Assembly (NCBI GenBank): GCA_030523765.1 | Contig: JAUNHX010000004.1 | Location: forward strand, 1 to 64,000 | DNA from: Bacteroidales bacterium | Lineage (GTDB): Bacteria; Bacteroidota; Bacteroidia; Bacteroidales; P3 | Length of the DNA stretch: 64,000 nt | Direction of reading: 5' to 3' | In this document: positions 16,846-23,807 of the stretch, in pieces | Numbering within the stretch: the stretch's first letter is position 1 | Layout: every line of letters starts with the position of its first letter | Made by a program: the position numbers and the translations under genes | Notes under the pieces: generated by a model | The model's input: the letters and a program-made list of their open reading frames with translations, nothing else | Database searches by the model: none | What the model was told of the DNA's origin: nothing

Positions 16846-17676
16846 CTAACGGATAAGGGTGATGGTGCCTCGATTATGTTTGATACCAAACTGTGCATCG
16901 CGATATTCAATCACATAAACATAGGTGCCCATGGGTTGTGCTTCACCGTGCATAGTTCCGTCCCATGCAGCATTCACATCGTGCGATGCATATACTAGCT
17001 TGCCTCCACGATTGAAGATGCGGATGGTGTAGGAGATAATCTGACTTCCTTCACGTGGAGTTATCGTAAAGCGGCGTACCTGATCGTTGGCATCATCGGG
17101 CGAGAATGCATTGGGAATATATATTAGGTCATCGTCCGCATTGAGAGTCACAGCTTTGCCGCTACTAGGAGAAGAGACGGTGGAGGGGGTGCTTGTAGTA
17201 TTGGATGGAGCAGCATCAGCAACAACAGTTGGTGCAGCAGAGGTGGTAGTTTCTGTTGACACACGCTGTTGTGTAGGCGTTACCTTCTGAAACTTAGCGA
17301 TAGGAATAGTATTGGGATTCACCCCTACCAACTGACTCGATACTTGTTGCCCCTCTGATGAGTTAGTGACTGATTGAGGAGGATGGGTAGAGGAAACCTG
17401 GGGTGCCACTTCATTAGTGACGACAGGAGAGGGTGATTGCTGCTCAACCACAGGAGTGGGAGTAAGCTGAGCCACCTCCAAGGGGGCGTTATCGATAGAT
17501 GAACGACTTACCGTCCATACTACTACACTAGCGGCAACTAGTGTTGCTGCAGCACCTACGATACCCCAACGACGAAGCGCTGTTTGATGACGCATACGGG
17601 TATTGATGCGATCCCATACAGAGGGGTCGGGGGTGACAGAAGTTTGGTCAAGTCGTTTTTTCAAATCATTTTTCAT
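16846..17676 (-). CDS. Putative anti-sigma factor with T9SS type B / gliding-type C-terminal domain
   Basis: A 276-residue protein of unusual build. Residues 1-36 are charged and resemble the cytoplasmic part of Bacteroidota anti-sigma factors (P-D-P-S-V-W-D-R-I near 17-25). One membrane span follows (about 38-57), then a Pro/Ser/Thr/Val-rich linker (about 60-180), then a gliding-motility-type domain (187-276) with I-P-N-A-F-S-P-D-D, I-R-I-F-N-R-G-G-K-L-V-Y and M-G-T-Y-V-Y-V. The same domain ends the large exported proteins at 21430-26108. The gene lies 69 bp downstream of an ECF sigma gene on the same strand. Seen: the domain order. Inferred: it restrains that sigma factor and the outer domain senses something in the envelope, perhaps T9SS state. 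Confidence 0.75.
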   Translation of the reverse strand: MKNDLKKRLDQTSVTPDPSVWDRINTRMRHQTALRRWGIVGAAATLVAASVVVWTVSRSSIDNAPLEVAQLTPTPVVEQQSPSPVVTNEVAPQVSSTHPPQSVTNSSEGQQVSSQLVGVNPNTIPIAKFQKVTPTQQRVSTETTTSAAPTVVADAAPSNTTSTPSTVSSPSSGKAVTLNADDDLIYIPNAFSPDDANDQVRRFTITPREGSQIISYTIRIFNRGGKLVYASHDVNAAWDGTMHGEAQPMGTYVYVIEYRDAQFGIKHNRGTITLIR

Positions 17677-17745
17677 TGTGTGATCTCCTTATTCAAATAC
17701 GGTATAACTATTATATTATAGATCATTCAGTTTCTTTAACTTTAG

Positions 17746-18297
17746 CTAACGTTGATGGATGCCCATCTTCTCTAGTTTGGCTATCAGCATCTGTCGTGCT
17801 CGCGATGCGTTGCTACGAACAGTCGATTCGCCTACCCCTAACTGTTGAGCAATCTCCTTGTCGGAATAGCCCTCCACTTCACGCAGGTTGAAAGTGGTGC
17901 GGAGCATGCGGGGTAGCTCCGTGATTGCCTGCTGGATCTTATCGATATCATATTGGGTAAGATCGTTCACCACCTGAAAATCATTGCCCCCCAACGGAAT
18001 CTCATCGATCGACACTAGGTCGACCTTCTTTCGGAGCGAAGAGAGTGCCGTATTGATCATAATGCGCTCTATCCAGGAACGTAACTGGGCGGCATCCTTG
18101 AGGTTACGCAGGCTATTGAAAACTTTAACGAAACCATCTTGAAGTACATCTTGGGCCTCATCGCGATTGCCCATATAGCGGATACAGAGGGCCAGCATTG
18201 TGGGGGCAAAACGATCGTAGAGTTGCTTCTGCGCCCGGGGGTCGTGCTTCAAGCATGCCAGTACTAACTGTTCGTTCTCCGTTTTCATTTTAGTCAA
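17746..18297 (-). CDS. ECF-type RNA polymerase sigma factor
   Basis: A 183-residue sigma-70 family protein with region 2 (Y-D-R-F-A-P-T-M-L-A-L-C-I-R-Y, then D-E-A-Q-D-V-L-Q-D-G-F-V-K-V-F) and region 4 (L-P-R-M-L-R-T-T-F-N-L-R-E-V-E-G-Y-S, then I-A-Q-Q-L-G-V-G-E-S-T-V-R-S-N-A-S-R-A). Size and lack of region 3 place it in the ECF group. The downstream membrane protein is the likely partner anti-sigma factor. The regulon is unknown; T9SS or surface genes are a reasonable guess from the partner's C-terminal domain. Confidence 0.93.
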   Translation of the reverse strand: MTKMKTENEQLVLACLKHDPRAQKQLYDRFAPTMLALCIRYMGNRDEAQDVLQDGFVKVFNSLRNLKDAAQLRSWIERIMINTALSSLRKKVDLVSIDEIPLGGNDFQVVNDLTQYDIDKIQQAITELPRMLRTTFNLREVEGYSDKEIAQQLGVGESTVRSNASRARQMLIAKLEKMGIHQR

Positions 18298-18334
18298 GAC
18301 GCATCATTAGCAGTTTTTGCTGCAAGCAATACTG

Positions 18335-18994
18335 TTAAAAATTATTAAAACTACTATTCCTACACTCATCGTATAGTTGATCGAAATAGCTTTTCAACAT
18401 TGTCGTATCGGCGATAATACCCTGCAATTGTTCGAGTTTTGCCTTATTTGGCGAATGAGGAATAAAAAGTTGGAGATAGCCTCCAACAGCATATTTTTCA
18501 TGCAGATGATGGAGTGTTCGCTGCCAATGCCCCTCACGTTCGAGGGTGGGATAATGATCAAGACCATATTGGATAGTACGACGAATAATAAGCATCGGCT
18601 CGATATCGCGATCGGCCTCAGCAACAATAAGTCCGTAGATACTGCGAGGACGATAACCGATACTAGCTCGGTGATCTTCGGCTGCTTGCGCCATCACTTC
18701 AAGTTGTTGCGAAGAGAACCATCGAGGCAACTGTGGATCATTGCGGATAATACGACCTGATACCAAATGGTGGTGTTGTCGCCCCTCTGCCAATCCCACA
18801 TCATGAAAAGCTGCAATAGCGTAAACCATACTGCGATCCACAGGATAGGATTGCGCGAGCGAAAGACTGTTGGCAATCACCTTCTCGGCATGATCGTGCT
18901 GATGAGCAGCATCAAAATAATCATAGCGAGGGATAATTTCGTTTTTTATATAGCATCGCAGGGAGGCATCGATAGTTTGATAATCCATTTCCAT
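18335..18994 (-). CDS. HD domain phosphohydrolase-like protein
   Basis: A 219-residue cytoplasmic HD-domain protein. Metal ligands are visible as His35 in H-Q-H-D-H-A-E-K-V (31-39) and the HD pair His64-Asp65 in A-A-F-H-D-V-G (61-67), with later His and Asp residues (D-H-R-A-S-I-G and V-A-E-A-D-R-D). This places it with small metal-dependent phosphohydrolases of uncertain substrate. It ends 37 bp before the sigma gene on the same strand, so read-through is possible, but I see no functional tie. It is separated from the upstream VTC unit by a terminator. Confidence 0.78.
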   Translation of the reverse strand: MEMDYQTIDASLRCYIKNEIIPRYDYFDAAHQHDHAEKVIANSLSLAQSYPVDRSMVYAIAAFHDVGLAEGRQHHHLVSGRIIRNDPQLPRWFSSQQLEVMAQAAEDHRASIGYRPRSIYGLIVAEADRDIEPMLIIRRTIQYGLDHYPTLEREGHWQRTLHHLHEKYAVGGYLQLFIPHSPNKAKLEQLQGIIADTTMLKSYFDQLYDECRNSSFNNF

Positions 18995-19061
18995 GATTCT
19001 ATAACGATAAGTGTTGAATGTTAGTATGTGTAACGCATAACGACCACACAGTTGCGAGCAT

Positions 19062-19093
19062 AAAAAAAATCGATCGGCAGGAAATCCTGCCGA
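19062..19093 (-). terminator. Terminator of the VTC/DUF4956 unit
   Basis: TCGGCAGGA (19074-19082) pairs with TCCTGCCGA (19085-19093); on the minus strand a T-run follows (complement of 19062-19069). Confidence 0.88.
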
Positions 19094-19119
19094 CCGAACT
19101 CTATTATGAAAAAAAAATA

Positions 19120-19845
19120 TTATTTCGAACGGAACCGATTCAGCATCTCGAAGCTATCGGGCTCATCATCGCTATTATAGGTAACCTTAAGGAATGCGGT
19201 ATCTTTTAGATAATCGATGCTTCCCACTTTTACACTGACAATATCGAGTCCTGTACGCTCTTTGAGGTCGGCCACCAACTCTTCATAACGATCGGTCTTA
19301 ACAAGATCGATCTTATCATAATTGATCAGTTTTTGGTGTTGACGATCAGTGTTGGAGAAGCCCAGCTTTTCGAGGATGAAGATAACCAGGATAAAGAGGA
19401 CATTCGTAAGGATCATAGCCGCATACGAGGTTCCCATACTGAAACCGTTGACGATGCTGATAGCGATGATAACGAAGAGGTAGGTCATCTCACGAATGGG
19501 GACACTCTCGGTACGATAACGAATCATGCCGAAGATAGCGAAGAGACCTAAAGCGATACCCATACCAAGATTGAGATTCTGCAGCAAGAAGAGCAAGAAG
19601 AAGATGCTTACGCTGAAGAGGATGTAGGTGAAATAATAATCGCGGCGATGGCTCTTCTTATAATAGAAGCAGTGCACAACAATCCAACATACAAGCATGT
19701 TGAAAAGGAAACGAACAATCAGATTCCAAAACGAGACAGGCTCGAAGAACGGAATATCGCCAAAGAGGGCATCTTTAAAACTTTGTCCATATTGGACAGC
19801 GATTTCGGGATCGAAATCAGGTGTGGCTTGAAGAAATGGTATCAT
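19120..19845 (-). CDS. DUF4956 membrane protein
   Basis: A 241-residue inner-membrane protein, using the ATG at 19845 (M-I-P-F-L-Q). An upstream ATG at 19911 would lengthen the overlap with the VTC gene from 29 to 95 bp. About five hydrophobic segments occupy the first 150 residues, with the family-typical G-L-F-A-I-F-G-M-I-R-Y-R-T-E between them, followed by a soluble C-terminal domain. DUF4956 genes are commonly next to VTC-domain genes, as here. It probably forms the membrane part of a two-protein system with the VTC protein; the reaction or transported species is unknown. Confidence 0.85.
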   Translation of the reverse strand: MIPFLQATPDFDPEIAVQYGQSFKDALFGDIPFFEPVSFWNLIVRFLFNMLVCWIVVHCFYYKKSHRRDYYFTYILFSVSIFFLLFLLQNLNLGMGIALGLFAIFGMIRYRTESVPIREMTYLFVIIAISIVNGFSMGTSYAAMILTNVLFILVIFILEKLGFSNTDRQHQKLINYDKIDLVKTDRYEELVADLKERTGLDIVSVKVGSIDYLKDTAFLKVTYNSDDEPDSFEMLNRFRSK

Positions 19846-20593
19846 TGATATAACGGATTTTTTGTTTGAAACGATTATATTTTGCTTGAGGATTGGTAAG
19901 TACGGTGCCAATACAGTACTTGCTCATCCGCTTGGGATGAACACGTACTTCGAGCATGGCCCGTTGGATAGCGCTTAGGGGTGCCCCTACTTCGTGCTTC
20001 ACCTCCATAATCACCAACGGCGAAAGATCGTAGTTGATGCCTGTATGGTGATTCACAAAACGAATCTCACTATCAATGGTGATACGCGAGGTCTTGGCCT
20101 TATCAACAAGGGTGATGCGGCGAAAGGTGTTCTCTACATGGGGCATCAGCAAATCGAGAGGATAGCGACTTTGTTCCGATAAGAACTCTCGCACCTGTGC
20201 ATCATCGAGCGCATGATAGAAGATCGACTTATCTACCTTGATGCGAACCTTTTTGGTTTTACCTTTATTGTTCTTATTCTTCACCTCCATAAAGGTGGTA
20301 CCGGAACTAAGGTAGGTGCGTATGCGGAGTTTCTGGCGATTGAGTCGCCGATTGTGGTGCTCTGTATACATCGCCACATCCTCAGTATCGAAGTAGAGGG
20401 TGTTATAAGGTGCGAGCGCATCGCCATCGATACGTTGCACATAATACTCATCAACAACAAGATCCAACAATGCGGCAAGTTGCTGACGGTTCATGAGGAA
20501 CTTCTCATCGACACGATTCATCAACTTCACACCACTCATCTGATCGAGCGTGATGGTCTCCATACGGGAGAGGATGGGATTGAGCGAATCCAT
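19817..20593 (-). CDS. VTC domain protein (polyphosphate polymerase-like)
   Basis: A 258-residue VTC (triphosphate tunnel fold) domain. In yeast Vtc4 this domain makes polyphosphate from ATP. Basic and acidic strands expected of the tunnel are visible: R-V-D-E-K-F-L-M, L-Y-F-D-T-E-D, L-R-I-R-T-Y, F-M-E-V-K-N-K and V-I-M-E-V-K-H-E. Length is that of stand-alone bacterial VTC proteins. It starts 7 bp after the small secreted-protein gene and overlaps DUF4956 by 29 bp, so the three are one operon. Polyphosphate synthesis is the best family-based guess; other nucleotide or phosphate-polymer roles are possible. Confidence 0.85.
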   Translation of the reverse strand: MDSLNPILSRMETITLDQMSGVKLMNRVDEKFLMNRQQLAALLDLVVDEYYVQRIDGDALAPYNTLYFDTEDVAMYTEHHNRRLNRQKLRIRTYLSSGTTFMEVKNKNNKGKTKKVRIKVDKSIFYHALDDAQVREFLSEQSRYPLDLLMPHVENTFRRITLVDKAKTSRITIDSEIRFVNHHTGINYDLSPLVIMEVKHEVGAPLSAIQRAMLEVRVHPKRMSKYCIGTVLTNPQAKYNRFKQKIRYINDTISSSHT

Positions 20594-20600
20594 AAAAATA

Positions 20601-21020
20601 CTACTTATAACTATACTCGTATTTCTTGGTCGAAAGCAACTTGCCGTTAGGGCCGTAGGTCAACTGACGAGCTTTGGTGCCATTCTCGTTGTACTCAAAC
20701 TTACGGATCTTCACCGGCTTGTCTTTTTCATTGTACTCCACTTGCTTCACGCAACGTTTGGAGTTGCCTTCGTACTCGTAAGTGGTACGACATTTCTGCC
20801 CATAAGAGGCATACTCTATCTCCTCGATTTTGCGTCCCATCTCATCGAAGGTACGAACATTGTCAAGATAGGAGGTGGTGGAACCAGCCTTCTGGTTGAA
20901 CTCTTTGATGACTAGATTCTTTTTGCGTTCTTTCTTGGCAGAAGAGGAGGGAGTGCTCTGTGCCAGCAGTACTGTGCCCGAAAGGCAAAGAACGATAAGC
21001 AAAGAAATGAGTTTCTTCAT
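20601..21020 (-). CDS. Small exported protein with YD-like repeats
   Basis: A 139-residue protein with a signal peptide (about 1-20, ending V-L-L-A-Q). The mature part has repeating Tyr/Glu/Gly strands (Y-E-Y-E-G-N, Q-V-E-Y-N-E-K, K-F-E-Y-N-E-N-G-T, Q-L-T-Y-G-P-N-G-K) like the short YD/RHS-type beta repeats in many Bacteroidota secreted proteins. No catalytic residues are evident. It is first in the operon with VTC and DUF4956, with a promoter 96 bp upstream, and could be a periplasmic or surface partner. Function unknown. Confidence 0.7.
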   Translation of the reverse strand: MKKLISLLIVLCLSGTVLLAQSTPSSSAKKERKKNLVIKEFNQKAGSTTSYLDNVRTFDEMGRKIEEIEYASYGQKCRTTYEYEGNSKRCVKQVEYNEKDKPVKIRKFEYNENGTKARQLTYGPNGKLLSTKKYEYSYK

Positions 21021-21429
21021 AAATACGTTTTATTAAATTACTATTATTTTGATTATTCTTTTTAAAGTTATATGCATCGAAAAAGAAGATGCAATAATTT
21101 ATATTTTCAATAATGCAAAAGTAATAAAAAAATATTACCCACCAAATATTTTTTTTAAAACTACATCATTGTACACTAAATCAGTATCTAAAAAGAAACA
21201 ATCTTTTATGGACATCGTTAGAATAATACCTAACAAATGATGATTTATGGAAAAATTAAAGCTGCTTTAGTCAATCATTGACACATGAATAGCGTCGCCT
21301 ATCTGCACATTAAACTTAGGGAGAAGGATACCTCATCCATCAACAACAGTCTCTTTAATAACAAGAATTACAACAAGATTCTTATATATAATCAAAAGAA
21401 AAAAAGTGATAACAAAAAGCCAATCTGTT
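21021..21429. other. AT-rich intergenic region
   Basis: Holds the minus-strand promoter of the VTC unit (21116-21123). An open stretch from ATG 21285 runs about 59 codons into the 3' end of the next gene; it is AT-rich and lacks any recognisable motif, so I do not call it. Nothing else is evident. Confidence 0.5.
21116..21123 (-). promoter_or_regulatory. Promoter box for the VTC/DUF4956 unit
   Basis: TACTTTTG on the minus strand, 96 bp upstream of the first gene of the unit. Confidence 0.65.
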
Positions 21430-23694
21430 TTACCTTAACAGCTGTACCGTACCCGATTGGGTAAGAGGATTGCTCGGATCAATGATATTAGTATAAGTGG
21501 CTTTATATACATACGATCCTTGGGGCATCTTATGTCCATCAACGGTTCCATCCCACGAGCCATCGAAACCTTCAAACTGGTAGATTAACAATCCATTACG
21601 ATTATATATCTCTACTTTAAGACTAAGGATACCTAAACCTTGAGCTTGAAATACTTTGTTAGAAATTTCGTCGGGTGTGAAAGCATTCGGGAACCAAATA
21701 GCCTCCTTGTATTGATAGATGCGATAGCGTGCCGTATCTACACAGTCGTAGGCATAAGCCACAAGAAAGACATCCACCGAATCTTCCTCCTTTTTCACCG
21801 TATAGTGAAGTCGTTCTTGATTGGAAGTAGTTCCATCGGGGAGTTTCCATAAAATACGCTGATAGCCGTGACTCTGATTGGAGAGCATAATATCGCGGTT
21901 GCCCAGGGTGGCGTAGGGAGGCGATGCACCGATATAGGCTTTCAGCGAAGTGTCGCGTGTATAACTAAGGCTATAAATACTATCGCAGCCCTCTTCGGTG
22001 GTATACGTGATAGAAGGAGCATCGGTGGTTTGTTCATAAGTAACACCATCAATCCAAGTGTAGGGCATACAATCAACTCGATATTCCACCGTATGAGGCA
22101 CCTCGCGAGCCAAAAGGTAAAGAGTTTCGTTGTAAGGACATCCCTCGGGGGTAACGGCCGCCCTAGTATAGGTTCCTGGCTGATGAAGTTGCTGTTCACC
22201 ATAGGCATAGGTAACTCCTATGCAGAAACTATCGGTAACCGATCGATCAATATTATTAATATTGTGTATGGGGAGTACCACACTATCGAGACATCCGTTG
22301 GCAAACTCTGCCCGGATGGTGAGATTGCTGACACGCTCAAGCGAGTCGCGATAGATACCAGTAAACAGATCGAGTTGATTGGCTGATACTGTAACAACAG
22401 TGCCATCAGTTGAACCATTAACCTGTAGATTAGGGTTATCGCAATACCAACTCAAGCCTGTATGAGGGATCGTATCTTCGGCAGGGAAGATACTTGTATA
22501 AGTTCCTGCCTCCTCCAAGCATAGCAACGTATCGCCTATTACATGCAACAAAGCAGCAAAATCGCACCCTACAGTAACGGTATAAGCTATATCGTAGAAG
22601 GTACCATTGGCTGAATGACAAGTAAGACGCATCGTATATTTTGTAGTTACCCTAGGACTAACCATTATACTACGATATGAAACACCTGTCTGTTCACAGA
22701 GATAGATAGAGTCGTTAGGATTGGTGGAGGTAATCTCCATAGCGGAATCGACCGTAGGACCCAGATACCAACGTATCGTATCGTCTGTAGCACCATAAGG
22801 GGCAAAACGCCACGCTTCGGGGGTAAGAATATTTTGGTTAATAAGAGGGTTGCGATTGGAGGGAGTATAGGCATTGAAACCCAAACTATCGATAATGCCT
22901 ACCACACACTGATTATGATCTGTACCACAAGCGGCCCAATGCCGCTTGATGTGAACCTCGATGATATTGGTTGACTCGTAGCAAGCAATCTGACTCGTGC
23001 TATAGTTCTGCGAGCAAGAATAGTATCTATTATTACCAAACTTAGGTATAGCATTATAACTTACCAACAACATACGACACTCAGGACCATTGTGTTGTGG
23101 AGGCATCGTAAAGATAGCCTTATGGATGCCCGAATTTGCAAAACCAGTGCTATCGCAATAGCGAGGATCAATATCTTCCCATAGCCCTAAAATATTGTTT
23201 TTGATATGCTTTGTATTTAACGTTGAAGCACTAGGAATAGGAGCATAAGTAGAAACATTGTATGGCATACTCTCGTTACATACCGAAGTATCGAACGAGA
23301 TGTTGCCGTTAGGTCCTACCACCGCCTGAGTGTAAGTGTTGCCAAAGAAAACAAAAGGGAACGGCATCTGCATTGGGTTAGCATCATAAAGATCGTCATC
23401 CGTTACATTCAGTTTTCCTCCACCACCTGCGTGACTACAGAATGTGGGATCGGGCGGAGCATAGGGGATAGAGTAGACGTGATATCCTTGATAGGTTAGT
23501 GGAGGAACAAAGGTGGTAGCGCTCAGTTTGATGGTTCTATTATGGCAGTTAACGAGGGTATCCCAACCACGCTCCACCATCCGTGGGTCGTTACTTGATT
23601 CAGCATAATAAATATCTGGACATTGAGCCCACAAGGAGCCACACCAACCAAAGGTTAGCAACAAAAGAGATACTATAATAGTGTTTCGTTTCAT
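21430..23694 (-). CDS. Large exported protein with gliding-type (T9SS type B) C-terminal domain, paralogue 1
   Basis: A 754-residue exported protein, using the ATG at 23694 (M-K-R-N-T-I-I-V-S-L-L), which gives a clean signal peptide ending S-L-W-A-Q; an upstream ATG at 23718 adds eight residues. The N-terminal third has a conserved block also found in the next gene (C-P-D-I-Y-Y, F-C-S-H-A-G-G-G-G-K-L, V-V-G-P-N-G-N-I-S-F-D-T-S). Ig-like segments follow. The C-terminal about 90 residues are the gliding-motility domain (F-P-N-A-F-T-P-D-E, E-I-Y-N-R-N-G, M-P-Q-G-S-Y-V-Y). This domain targets proteins to the type IX secretion system. Function is otherwise unknown; a surface adhesin or structural role is plausible. 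Confidence 0.85.
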   Translation of the reverse strand: MKRNTIIVSLLLLTFGWCGSLWAQCPDIYYAESSNDPRMVERGWDTLVNCHNRTIKLSATTFVPPLTYQGYHVYSIPYAPPDPTFCSHAGGGGKLNVTDDDLYDANPMQMPFPFVFFGNTYTQAVVGPNGNISFDTSVCNESMPYNVSTYAPIPSASTLNTKHIKNNILGLWEDIDPRYCDSTGFANSGIHKAIFTMPPQHNGPECRMLLVSYNAIPKFGNNRYYSCSQNYSTSQIACYESTNIIEVHIKRHWAACGTDHNQCVVGIIDSLGFNAYTPSNRNPLINQNILTPEAWRFAPYGATDDTIRWYLGPTVDSAMEITSTNPNDSIYLCEQTGVSYRSIMVSPRVTTKYTMRLTCHSANGTFYDIAYTVTVGCDFAALLHVIGDTLLCLEEAGTYTSIFPAEDTIPHTGLSWYCDNPNLQVNGSTDGTVVTVSANQLDLFTGIYRDSLERVSNLTIRAEFANGCLDSVVLPIHNINNIDRSVTDSFCIGVTYAYGEQQLHQPGTYTRAAVTPEGCPYNETLYLLAREVPHTVEYRVDCMPYTWIDGVTYEQTTDAPSITYTTEEGCDSIYSLSYTRDTSLKAYIGASPPYATLGNRDIMLSNQSHGYQRILWKLPDGTTSNQERLHYTVKKEEDSVDVFLVAYAYDCVDTARYRIYQYKEAIWFPNAFTPDEISNKVFQAQGLGILSLKVEIYNRNGLLIYQFEGFDGSWDGTVDGHKMPQGSYVYKATYTNIIDPSNPLTQSGTVQLLR

Positions 23695-23807
23695 TATATC
23701 CAATATTTTTTTCACCATTGAAGGCTGTTAGGGTTGTTGTTGTTTTGTAAAGAAAAGCTTCAAACTGATGTCTGAAGAGAGGGCAGGGATATAACTATCC
23801 CTACCCT

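Noticed and set aside
21285-21464. A 59-codon plus-strand ORF in the AT-rich gap before paralogue 1.
   Set aside because: I considered an integrase N-terminal remnant, but there is no convincing motif and it runs into the antisense of the next gene.
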